Made by a program: the position numbers and the translations under genes
NCBI GenBank assembly: GCA_033064195.1
Contig: JARBJD010000005.1
Coordinates: 496,001 to 560,000, forward strand
Direction: 5' to 3'
Length of the DNA: 64,000 nt
Source of the DNA: Blattamonas nauphoetae
Taxonomy: Eukaryota; Preaxostyla; Oxymonadida
Part shown: positions 41,860-54,000 of the stretch, in pieces
Numbering within the stretch: the stretch's first letter is position 1
Layout: every line of letters begins with the position of its first letter
Notes under the pieces: model-generated
What the model was told of the DNA's origin: nothing
Seen by the model: the letters and a program-made list of their open reading frames with translations, nothing else
Databases searched by the model: none

Positions 41860-42963
41860 TTAAAACACTTCGATAGACCTCACAGTCATCGTAGAAACAT
41901 CGTCGTTCTCTCTCCATAAATCGTCATCAAATTGGAGTTCATGAAGAATCCGTGTATTTTCCAGATTCTTCAAAATGTCAACAACTTGATCAATTGATGG
42001 GCGATGTTGCGGCTCATGGGACCAGCACCATTCTGTCAAGTGGACAAGTCGAGAGTCTTCCACTGTTGCCAGTGTGGGCCGTTCTCCATGGAAAATCCTG
42101 ATGCAAGCGGTTTCAGCGCATGTGTCGTTAAAAGGTATTTCACACGTGCACATCTCCCAAATAATCATGCCTAATGAAAAAATTGCACTTTGAATGGAAG
42201 ATTCGAAACCCATTGAGAGTTCTGGGGCCCGCCACCGGAGGTGATCGATGCCGCCGTCAATCACCGACATGGTGTTTGTAGTAACGGTTGTACGTGTAGT
42301 GGATGAAGTGGATGTGGTGGAGCGTGTGTGGGATGATCGAGTTCGGGAACGCGACGATGAATTCCCTACTTTTGATGAACCTGTTGTGCTGTCTGTTGAA
42401 GAAGAAAATGAGGAATAAAATCCTGATGGATGGATGAGGGAGGAGAGAAGAGCTTTATTGCGTCGTGTGCTATCGGTCTCTGATGAATAAGTCGAGCTCA
42501 AACGATCCGATGAGCTGGAAGAGTCAGAATGGGACGAGTTATTGTCCACAATATCGTGAAACATGTAACTTGGTGAATTCAAGACTTCTTTGTGCACAGT
42601 CACCGCAACCTGGCTCGCTCCTGTGACATGGAGAGCAACAGTATCTTGATCATCCAATAAAACCGAATGAGAGGACAATCGTCCGAAAAAAACGTGGTGC
42701 TGATCTCTTTTCTGAAGGAAGCGGAGACCATTCGCAATTTGTAAGGCAATCTTTGTTGGGACGACAGGATCGTGCCTTTGGATCGGTGGTGCGCTCCTCG
42801 AAGGTGGTGGCCGATTCTTATATCGATAGAAAGGAGAGAAAAAAACATACCGACATCGGAAGTTTGTTTTGAACGGAAGATTGGCTATAAATGAAGAGGA
42901 CAAATCTTGACCCTTAATTCTGTTGATCCAAATCGGGTCAGCGAGATCACATTGTAAAACCAT
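41860..42963 (-). CDS. stand-alone pseudokinase
   Basis: Frame of 367 residues from the ATG at 42963; a 54-nt in-frame intron with GT-AG ends just after FKTNFRCR is possible and would give 349. The C-lobe is recognisable: IALQIANGLRFLQ matches the helix before the catalytic loop, FFGRLSSHSVLLDD replaces HRDLKPxNILLD, HVTGAS replaces DFG, and LRWRAPELSMG matches the APE motif. Then come FSLGMIIWEMCTCEIPFND and WCWSHEPQHRPSIDQVVDIL, normal helix F and H/I sequences ending in the conserved Arg. The catalytic Asp and DFG are gone, so phosphotransfer is unlikely. A Ser/Thr-rich insert of about 100 residues sits in the activation region. The N-lobe is very short and lacks a visible Gly loop or Lys. 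Confidence 0.75.
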   Translation of the reverse strand: MVLQCDLADPIWINRIKGQDLSSSFIANLPFKTNFRCRYVFFSPFYRYKNRPPPSRSAPPIQRHDPVVPTKIALQIANGLRFLQKRDQHHVFFGRLSSHSVLLDDQDTVALHVTGASQVAVTVHKEVLNSPSYMFHDIVDNNSSHSDSSSSSDRLSSTYSSETDSTRRNKALLSSLIHPSGFYSSFSSSTDSTTGSSKVGNSSSRSRTRSSHTRSTTSTSSTTRTTVTTNTMSVIDGGIDHLRWRAPELSMGFESSIQSAIFSLGMIIWEMCTCEIPFNDTCAETACIRIFHGERPTLATVEDSRLVHLTEWCWSHEPQHRPSIDQVVDILKNLENTRILHELQFDDDLWRENDDVSTMTVRSIEVF

Positions 42964-43035
42964 TTCGACCAAACACGCAAGATGAAGCGATTGATGAGAA
43001 TCGAATGGACAACAGAATCATGACGATAAAGAGTA

Positions 43036-44657
43036 TCATGCATCATCATACATATACTTCTTCTTCCTCTCCTCTCGATCGTCAGGAGACCTCCCCTTCT
43101 TCTTATCCTTCCTCTCCTTCTCCCTCCTCCTTTCTTCATGCTCCTTCATTTTGTCCTCATCGAATGGAAGGTCAAGTCCGAGGAGTTCGTTCAGACTGAC
43201 TCGCATATGCTCTTCGGTCTGACTGTCGACACGGAAGAGTTCCCTCTTGTCCTTCTTCTTCACAACAGCGACGGCAGGGAACCCTTCCATGAAAAAGTAA
43301 GGTGGAAAGTCGTTTGTGCTCAAGTCAAGTTCACACACTTCAAGATCCAAAATTTCCTTCTCTTTCAAATCCCGCACGATGTCTTCGAGCCATCCACGGT
43401 ATTTTTTGGTGTGGATTCCCCATGGGAGCGAGTACAGGATGACTGATGACTTGTTGAAGTCCAGAACGGTGTCGTTGAAGGTGTTGCCTGTCAACTGCTT
43501 AATTCCTTCGACGTATTCCTCTTCTGGCTTCTCTGCTGAGCGGAGGATGATAGGAAGTTCATCATTTGCCTGTTTCTGGATGAACTCTTGAATTTGTGAG
43601 AGACTGAGATTTCCATCAATATTGTTCAACCGATAGATTGCTGAAGCATTGGGATGATATGATTCGTATGGGGCAATGAGATGGAACTGTGGAAGGTCTT
43701 CCTCAGCTGCGCCTCTAACTTTTGCGACATGGTCGAAGTGTGGTGAATCAACAAGGCCAATTCTGATCTTGTGACGATATTGCATTCCGAGTTGTTTGGC
43801 AATTTCCTTAATTGCATCATAATCTTCCTTCTTTCCGTCGTACCAGATGATTCCAACTGGATTGCGTGAATCGAAGTAGTTCGCTGCATTATCTTTACCA
43901 AATTCGAGGAAGAAGGAACTATGGGCATCACTGCACCAGGTTGTCAACTTCCCCCAGTCCCAAATGTCACGGTATTTCTCAACGAATTTGTCTTTGATGT
44001 GGATGTGTTCTACTTTTGTTTTCTTCACGTTCGGGTTGACCACAGCGGCAAACATGTGGTTATCGTGTGGTGATCCGGTCACACTTTCATAAGTCTTGTA
44101 TTCAATGCACTTTCTATCCTCGAAGTATCCGAGTGTGATTTCTTCATATTCCGGGAATAGTTCTTCAACATCTTCGTACTCTCGGAAGACTTTGAGAGAC
44201 TTTTTCGTTTGATCGTCCACGAATGCTACGATGTCTTCGGCTGCATGTGCACCGTCGTACAATTTGGACGAGCCGCGGCTGATGTGGAGATAGTAAAGAG
44301 AGAGTATATGGGAGGGACACATGAAAGAGATGATAATGGATATGAAGTATCACACGGATAGAAATACAGCTTCGGAGTACGTTTGATTTTGCGGCTTTTG
44401 CATAGTTCAGGAGTTTTCGTACAATTGGCTTCAGCTACAACAACACCGTATGGTCCCATATCCTTGATAGCCTTACGGTACTCACTGAAGAAATTATCTG
44501 CCTCCGAATCATTTGCTCTGTGGTAATAAATCAACGATGGATAACTGTCGATAATTGTCCCATGATTCTGCGGTGTCGTCCGCATGAGTTTCGGAGGTTT
44601 TGCCTCCACAATTTGGAGGAAGGATATGAACAGGGGAAGACTCAAGAAGGGCGCCAT
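43036..44657 (-). CDS. PDI-family ER protein without redox cysteines
   Basis: Two exons (44356-44657 and 43036-44278) and one 77-nt GT-AG intron (44279-44355) give 514 residues. It starts MAPFLSLPLFISFLQIVEA, a signal peptide; an ATG four codons earlier is also possible. The layout looks like PDI: a first thioredoxin-like domain (residues about 25-115, with RTPKLYFYPRGSSKLYDG after the splice), two middle domains, and a last thioredoxin-like domain. At the active-site position of the last domain it reads YSLPWGIHTKKY, where PDIs have PWCGHCKK, so both cysteines are replaced. The first domain has YYHRANDSEAD with no cysteines. The protein ends in a Lys/Glu/Arg-rich tail and YMYDDA without KDEL. 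It is probably a chaperone or binding protein of the ER and not an oxidase. Family is sure; loss of redox activity is inference. Confidence 0.85.
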
Positions 44658-45090
44658 TGACTGATCCAAACCATCATTTTATTTTTCTCGTTGATCGCTC
44701 AGAGATGAGTGTAATTGTGTTGAAGCGTGAAAAAATTCGTTAGAAAAGCAATGTTGAGATGAATAAAAAGGATATGATGACGTGAGTGTTTGATTTCTGA
44801 TGAGATGTGGATGAATTAGATTTGACCAAGGAAACTCCTCGTGAGACAATCGTCCGACGAGACCTGTGAAACACAGATCATCAAATGATGACATGTTGAT
44901 GTGTGGAAGTGTCGAAGAAAGAAAGATAGTGTTCATCAAAACTAAAAAAACGAAAGCGAAGTCACAAGACGACTGATATTCTGCGGAAGGCACCATTGAT
45001 GCAAATGAAGGAGGATAGATCGATAGAGTTGGACGGAGATGGAACAGAATGTATCATTTTGTCCATCGCTCTGATGATGAATCAATAAAG
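44658..45090. other. intergenic, nothing firm
   Basis: Spacer between the end of the giant receptor gene and the start of the PDI-like gene. A 105-residue minus-strand open frame (44679-44996) with a hydrophobic start is present, but nothing supports it as a gene. Confidence 0.4.
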
Positions 45091-48000
45091 TCATTGCGTC
45101 AAAATGTGAGTATGTCCATTCGATTGCTTCTCTTTGTCAATCGGGTTGTTTTTCATCTTTCCGTTGAAGTGTTCTGAGATCATTGCGAGTGTCGGGCGCT
45201 TCACAGGGTCCAGCTGGAGGCAATTTGTTATCAGTTCCGCCATTCCCATCTCAATTCGATCCATCCGAAGAACAATCCCACTTCCCAGTTGTCGCTGTGC
45301 ATTGATACCATCGACTTCGCCGAAGGGCACAAGACCAGTCTCAATTTCCCACAAGACCAGGCCGAGCCGAAAAACCGTCCCATGGCAAACATCAACGATC
45401 TCTTTTCCATCTGCAACTTCAGGAGGAACCCATCGCTGTTCGTCGCTGATCCTCTTCTCCTCCTGCTCATCCACAGTCCCTTTCTGTTGAATCTGCTGGT
45501 TTCCCAGCGAGACAGACACTCCATCTGACTTGGGTGCATCAAATCTGAAGCAGATGTCTCCATTCGCGTCAAACAAGACCCAGTGTGATGTCAGTTTTGA
45601 CAGAATCTCAGAGGTCGGCCGTTCTGACGCAAGTCGAGCAAGTCCACGCGTGATTTGCTGTTTCACTGCAGTCTTGTCAATCGCTGTCGGTGTCGCCACA
45701 AGATGATGTCTGTGCAGTCGAGTGTAAAGTGATTCTCGAACGATGATCGTCTCTTCACTCATCTTCCCTTGTCTGATGCACATGGCACGTACTGCCTGTC
45801 CGTCCGTGTCCTGCCCTTCTTCTCGCTCCAGGTCAGGGACAGAAAACTCATGTTCCTTCCTCTCTTCTGTTTCTGTCGAGTCTGTTTGGTTGTCTGAGAG
45901 CGTCACCAGCGCACTGTTTGCTTTGATCACGTTCGCTGATGGTCTGAACTCGTTGTCTCCAATCTCTTCAAGTTTAACTTCGGTATCGTCCAGTTCTTCT
46001 GCTTCTTGTTCAGTGTTCTTCTTCCCATTCTCTTTCTTGTGTCGACGACAACACAGAAAGATAACAATCAGCACAATCACAAAGAGTGTCACAACAACAC
46101 CAATCACAATCGGAATCATCGTTTTCATCGCTTCCCGAGCTTCTGCCTTCTTTTCCATCGTTGACGTCACTTTCACAAGGAAGTCCGAAGTGGTCTGTCC
46201 ATTCCCAGACTTCAGACGACCTCGCCATTCGTTCTCTTCCTCCAGAGATGACAGGTCTGATTTCAATGACAGTGTAAGATTGATTTGTGTCTCGTTCCAG
46301 TGTGTCGTGTGAGCTGATGCAAGATTGATGACAGCTGTGTCTGACTCGTTTCCTTTCGAAAATACTTCCAGAAAAAGTGAACATGGAATCAGTTCTGTTC
46401 CAACCAGGCTGATTGTGAAGATCCCGGCTTTCTTGGCCTTCACAGAAGAACATTTCTCTGGCGAGAGGGTTGGAATGAAGAGAGGAGAATCGGCATTCAC
46501 CTGTTGGGTTCTGATTGAGCAGTCGGAGGCTGAGATCCAAGCCGAGGAACCCTCTTTGAATCCATCTCCACCATTTAAACTCTCAATCGTCACGCTGCTT
46601 CCATTCTCACACCGAATGTTCCGATGGGCTGATGGGAAATCAGAATTCTTCGCCGAGTTGTCTTGGAAGGCTGATGTCGAGATGGAAACCGATCCTCCAG
46701 AAACAAACAGCGCTCCATCGCGAAGATGAGAGAACTCGCTTGAGTGGATGTCGGCTGAGCAATTCTCAAATGAAAGAAGACCACTCTCCCACAAACACAC
46801 ATCATCGCTGTTCGCTCTTTCATCTCCTTCCATCCCATGAAACAATGACGAACTGATCGAAATGTTCGATTCTCCATTCACTCCTGACAACAATGTTGAC
46901 CCAACCCAGTTCGAAATTGTCAAGTTCGACAGATCCGCAGATGAGAACGACGATAGGAAGAGAAGAGGTGATGAAGAGACGATCGAGCTGATTCGAGTGT
47001 GAGAAATCGACAATCGACCCTTGCTCAATCGAACGAGAGAACAATTCTTCGAACAAGAACACGAAATGTTCAATTTCGACAGTTCAAGCGATCCTCCCAA
47101 GTTCTCAAACACTCCACTCTCACATCCAAGTGACGATCCGTCCAGATCAATCGAAAGCGAGCTGATCGAAACAGAATCAAGTTCATCATTCTCACCATTC
47201 ACAATCTGACCTCCAAAAACAACCAACAATCGTCCTGCTTCACGATATCCACAAACCGACACATCAATTCCATCTACAACCATCTCATTCTCAAGTGATC
47301 CATTCCCAACAATCACAATCGATCGTTCTTTTGTCAATGAGAATCCTCCATCCACTGTCTTGCATGCCACTTTCATGTTCCCACAGAGCACATGGTCTTC
47401 ACTCATTTCTGTTGTCGAGACAATCATCTCAGAACTCCGAGGATAGAATTCGTAGATCAGCGAATATCCAACCATCTCCTCCACTTCGTCCTCTCCTCCA
47501 ACCACTCTCGCTCGTGAGATCTGAACTCCAGTTCGGGGTGATGATAAATTGAATGTTCCTTCCCAATCTGACTCTTTCTCAACTCCTCCTTCTTCTCCAC
47601 TCAGAAATACCCACCAAGTAACTCCATTCGACAAACAATCCAAGAATCTCGTTGATGTCACACGAACAGCATGATCCGATGACAGTGACGCCGAGAGAAC
47701 TGTCGGTCCATTTGATGAGCGATGGATCGATTCAAAACAACATCCAACAATCTCAACTCCACTCAATGTGCCAATCAGAGCACAAGATGTCTCGATGTCA
47801 GATGCATTCACTTCTTCCATCTTCAACAACCCTTCATTCATCTCGATCAAAGGAGAGAGAAGGGCATGCACGGCTGAGAATGAGCATGATGTGAAGATCA
47901 GAGTGGAGTCTGATGAGGAAATCAGAGGATCTTGGGAACGTCTTGAGGAAAAGGAGAAGACAAGCGATGTCAGAGTGAGAGATGTCTTCACTTCTCCAAC

Positions 48001-51000
48001 TTTCGAAAGAATCAGTGAACCGTCATTCGAGAAGATCATTGAAGATGACGATTTCATTCCAGAAAATGAGAGTGTTCCATTCAGTTTGATCTCATTCTCA
48101 ACAGACACAGAGTCAACAATCTTCATCCAATCAATCGACGCCGATTCCATTCGATCCAAACCAAACTCCACTGTTCGACAGAAAAGATGAAAATGACCAC
48201 ATTTCGTGAACTCCCATCCACTCCCATCAACCTCAACACTTTCTGAGATCGGAATCAGATACGGAAGAAGTGAGCTGTTCACTCCTGTTTGTCTGTCCCA
48301 CACCCAAACTGACCATTCATTCCACTTGTCCACTGTTCCTTCCCACTTTGATTCGGTGATCAATGAGTCCAGTCCATTTCCAACAACAAACACATTCATC
48401 TCCATGGTTTCTGAATTCGATGAAGATGGCTCGAAGATCAATTCAGTCATCGAATAATCGAATGTTGGTGTCGATGATTCGTTCTTCAGTTCCATCCACA
48501 CACAATTCGCTTTCCCACTGCACTCACACCATTTGAATGTGTTGTTGTCCAGTTTGAACGTCGCCCCATCAGTCACTGTCCCAACCACAACTCCTCCCAA
48601 CTCGTCTGATGATTTGATCGAAGAGAACAACGATTTCGCAATGACTAGACTCGCTCCTTCTCCAACACGGATCACACTTCCCCCAAGTGTGTTTGTTCCT
48701 GTTTGACTGACCGTGCATCCATCTAAGTTCAAACTTTCGTCAACCACGTCGAAGAGATGGGGATGCTCAAATGTCGACGAGATACAAAGTTCAGTCTGGG
48801 AGAAGGAGACAACTTCAGTGATTGTGAAGAGGCCTTCCTTTCTTTCTTCGGATGCAATTCCACCGACTTCGAATTTGTGGAAGTGCCCAACGACGCTGAG
48901 AGGTTTGTTGAGGATCATCTCCTCTCGATGCGTGATGTCTCCGTCCAAGATCACAACAACGGAAGAACAGTCAGCCAGTCGAGTCCAGAGAGAGGGCAGA
49001 GTTTGGCATGGATACTCAGCAAAGCCACAAACACTCACATCGCTCGACAATCCATTCACATGACCTTCAGAACCCAGATTCGAGAAATATAGAAACAGAG
49101 GAACCACGTTCGGGTGAGTTCCTTCTTTCCCAACAAATGATCGAATCGTCGACGAATCTTTCAGCCAGTCGAGGGTGAGAGAAGACTTAATGATGTCTTT
49201 GGTGAGAGAGGGATGGCGAATCACAATGAAGTCCGAATCAGCTGATGGCGAGATACACGAATCAATCACAGTCGAACCGGAGAGTGTGAATGTTGCTGAG
49301 AGAGACAGGGAAATGTCAAGAACCCCAGAACCAGACGACTTGGTGCTCGTGCAAGTGATGAATGAGCACGAATCGATGGAGAGTGAGGAAGAGGCAGAAA
49401 TGGTTGCTGAGAGGACAGATCCAGAACAGGAGGATGCGAACGAGTTGAACGAGCACGATGAGATGGCAAGAGATGCACCAGACGACACAGAAACGAACGA
49501 CGTCGACGAGGAGAGAACGGACGAGACAAAGTCGATCAGTGCGAGAGAGAGTTGCCGAGTCTCAAGTCGGAAACAGCCATTCGAAGACACAGGCACTTCT
49601 TGAGGCGAAGACTCTCCAGTGAAGGTCAGGCGGAACTTGCTGACGGTCAGAGGTGTGGTGAGAGAGGTGGTGTTGCGAATGAAGAGAGTCACACTCGAGT
49701 CTTTCGGAACAGTTCGGGCAAGACCCTTCTCAATCGACGAACAGCTCACTCCAAAATGACCACACAAACCAATCTCTGATCCACCAATCCCATCCACCAC
49801 AACTTCATCCTCAATCGGTACAAGATAAACAAGAAGAGACGAGTTCACTCCACTCGAACTGTCCACTCCCCAAAACCAGTTTGGATCTGATGTCTTTGAT
49901 ACTTCTGGAAATCGGTAAGTTTCGATCGATGACTCGAAGAAAGATCCAGAAACGAAAATGTTCGTTCCAACCATGTCGGTGTTCGACGATGACGAAGAAG
50001 AAACGAACGACGATCCACTCACATCGAAAGACCAGCTCGTCTGCTCGTCCTGTCTCGTCAGAGTCAGAAAAATAGATCCACCTCGAACTGCTGAGCAATC
50101 CTCAAATTTCGAGTTCGAAATCACGAGTGATCCTGTTCCTCCCACTTCAACATTCATCCCTCCTCCATCCACCAACGACGAGCAACTCGTAAACAGCGTC
50201 TCTTTCTCACTTTCCCCAATCTCCACTTTCTGACCAGAAATGATCCTTCCAGACACAACTGATCCAGAGACAAGTGATGAGAACGATGAGAATGAGCAAT
50301 CTGAGACAATGAGCGATGCTCCCGAAGCGACAGTGACGAACGAGACAGACGAAGATGTGGCTGTCGATCCGAATGAAAGAGAGAGGAGACCAAGTGAAGT
50401 TTCTGCAGAAACTGAGAACGACCCTGACGATTTGACTGTCAAAGTGTGTCGACTCGTCTGAGATGAAATCGTTTGGGATGTCTGTTTGGTGGTCAATTGT
50501 GAAGAGAGAGAATCATCGTTCTCCAAAACGAGTGAACTGTTCGAGTTCTTCAGCGAGTCGAATCCATGCTCAACCGAATGGCAGGGAAGCAGAGACAGAC
50601 CACATTTCGAATGATCTTCTCCAGACGAACTCACCACAACTGTCGAGTTCGATGCGGTGTGTGGAAACCAGTGCCACAGAAGGCTTTCCTCGATCGTTCC
50701 TTCCTTCCCAACAAAATCATTCTTTTCCGAATCAGAGAAACTGCCTGTGCTTGGAATTGTGATCATGTTCTTCAGATTCTGGAATGATTCGAGAGACGCT
50801 GTTGACTCCAGATTCTCACTCTCAACAAATGCAATCCTTCCTTTTCCATTCGACCTGATCTCAGATAACTCAGAAGAATCATCAATGATCAAAGATGTTC
50901 CAAGTGAGAGATGAACCAGCGATCCTGATGTTGGATGGTTGAAATGAACATTCGTTATTGTGGTCGACACCAGTGTCAGCACTCCCGACGAAGAGATGGA

Positions 51001-54000
51001 GAAGAGTGATGTCATCGAGCTTGAGAGAGTTTGTGGTGTGGTGGCGTCTCCGATCTGGCAAGATGTGAGAACGAGAGTTCCCGATTTAACGATGAAGAAC
51101 GAGAGTCGCGTGTTTGATGTGGAGAAGGAGAAAGCGAGCGACGAAAGGGAGAGAACGGCAGATAATCCATCAACCTCCAACAATGACGATCCAACTTGGT
51201 TCACTTCACGCATTGTGGAAGTGTCTGATTTGATCTCCAAGCTGGTTGTCACTGACACTGCATCCTCCAAATCAGCTTCTGTCTTCACCAAGATCGTTCG
51301 AAGGCTCGTCTTCATCGCTGAATCGACGGCTGAGTCAATCGAAGAACATCGAAGGCGATCTGATCCACAACGAGGATGAGTGCTTGCTTCATCACTCAAC
51401 AATCCACAAACAATCGACTCGGATGGAACAAGCAGATAGAAGAGAAGAGACGATTCATAAAATTCATCCGAAGGCAACAGATTCGTGTTGTGGGCCATGA
51501 AGCGCGTGAGAGAGGTGGTTGGAGTGAAAGAATCTTCCCAAAGTGAAGGAATCACAACCAAATCCAGATTCGACGATGAAACAAGAACAAGAGTGTCTTT
51601 GGGTGAGTCAGATCTCGAACAATCAACGAATGACACTGATTTCATCCCAATCGCTTCATCCGTCGTCATCTCAACAAGAACACAGCTCGAACGAAACGAT
51701 GAGAAGACAGTCGAGGAGAGGCTGATCGAGGCAGAAGGAGAGAGACAGGAGAGAATCGGAGAGGAGAAGGACGCTGATCCAGACGAACCTTTTGTCGTGT
51801 TCAAAACACATTTCGTCATCGAGATTGGGTCAGAGCTGGTTCGAATCAGAGAACAAGAGTGTGTCGGTCCAACTGAACAGATCAATCCAATCTCTTCAAT
51901 CCAAAGCGATGTTCCTGTCGATGTCAAATCAAACACTCCACTCGATGGATCACAATTGATGTCCAAATTCATCACTCTCAACTTTCCTGAGTCCTTCACG
52001 GAGAAGAGGAACGATCCTGACGAAATCGACGAGTCGATCAGGACAAGACTGCGGCTGATCGTCGATTTCGAGAGATCTTTCGATGTCGTTCCAACAACTG
52101 TCACGTCTTGATCACCAATCTCAATCTTCTTCTCCGTGTATGTCATGTTGTGAACAAATTGGATCGTTTGAGGAATCGATGATCCATTCAGATATCGCTG
52201 TGTCAGAAATTGCACTCCAAATCCCAACGTCGCACAGAACGACGATGTCCATTTGCACGCATCTGAGTCCACTCCACTCACAACTCCAAAATCATTCTTC
52301 ACACTCCCATTCACTGACAATTTCGGCGATGGAAGCAGTTTCGCTTGGACCAGATCTTTTTCCTTCTCATCCGAGTCCAGTCCTTCAACAACAATTCGGA
52401 AGTCTTCAGAGTGTGATCCTCCTCCAAATCCTGAAATCGATTCCAAACTCTTCCCACCAAACACTGACCTCGAAACAAAGATGTCATTTCCTGAGCTTGC
52501 AAAGTTCCCTTCAAATCGAGCATCGTTCGCTGTTGACGTTGAGAGTTGGATCGGTTTGGCTGAGGTTGACGTCCCGTTCACAAAAATCGCTCCTCCCTTC
52601 CCTTTCGGATCCGTTCTCGATCCTTCGCCAATCGCCATGCACTCTGTGATCGTTACATTGTACTTCGATGTTGACTCGTGGACCACTCGAAGATAACTCG
52701 CTCCGCTCAGCTCAACCGCAACGGCGCCTCCATTTCTAGCCGAGCAATTCACAAACGATGACAACGAACTCGTTACTGTTGTTCCCTTCCCGTTCAGAAC
52801 AGCTCCATCCGATGATGACGAAAATGAATCGAACAGTGTCGATGATGAGGAGAAACTACCGCCAACACTTTCGATGAATGAATGACCTTCGAAGTGTAGA
52901 CCGGGTGTGATGGTCATTTGGATGAAAGTGAGTGTGCCACCAGTGTTCCGGATGAAGGCTTCAGAATGGGACAGTTCTGAGAAAATGATCGATCCACTCC
53001 AAAAAACGAGTTGGGCTGATGAACTCTCGAGGACGAATGGAATGGTATTGATTGATGTGGGGATGGTGAGTTCGAGTGACAAAAACCGAAAGTAGGACGA
53101 GTCAAGGAGAGTGATGGCCTCATCCGTTTTGAGGTCCAGAAGGACCGGAGGATATCTGAGCGTGATTTTTTTGGAGAGGAAGACCACGTGCTGAAGAGGT
53201 TGTTGAATGGTTGTCGTCATTGAGATCTCGACTTCATTCTTGGCTTGCAGATCCATAAACAAGTCCTTGAGGGAGGAAAAGCGAGAAAGGGGGGTTCCTC
53301 TGTGGAATCGAGGCGAAATTGGGAAAGTGATTCCAAAATCCGAGAAGGAGAGAGGGATGGAATCAAATGATGAATTCGAGGCGTTGATGAGACAATGCGG
53401 TTGAGAACTGATCGACTGAACAGTGGACGTCGAGATCTGTTTTGTGTCGAAACCAGAAAAGGAGAGATCGCTGGCGAATGTGGTGATTCCGGGTTGATCC
53501 GTCTGGTTCCCAACATTGTCTGAGAAATAAACACTCGACAATTTCACAGCACTCGAACTTCCTGATGACGAGAAGGAGAGGCAACCAGAACAGCCAGAAG
53601 AGACACATCGAGCAAAGTCAGAATCCGAAATCGAAACAGTTCTACTCGTCGACGAGTCAATCACACTTCCTCCATTTCCTCTTTCTCTCTTCATCTCCAT
53701 CACCCAACATCGAGTCATCGTCAACGAACACGATCCAGTCAGAGAGATCGCTGACAGTGAGGTCAGAGTGATTGTGTTCAGAACACAAAGATGGAACGTC
53801 GCTGAGCCAGATGAGAAAGAGAAGAGATCAGTGTTGTGCGATGTGATTCCTTCAATCCAAACATTCGCCAGTCGAACATTGGCTGTTGGTGATTCCATTC
53901 CAAGAATCGGAGAGTCTGCTGAGAGAGGGAGGAGGGAGAGAGATGTGAGGGAGAAGTTCGCATTCCCATCAACTGTCAACGACAGTTCCACAATCGTGAA

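Noticed and set aside
44679-44996. 105-residue minus-strand frame with a hydrophobic segment
   Set aside because: No motif, no splice link to a neighbour, and it lies in the likely promoter of the PDI-like gene.
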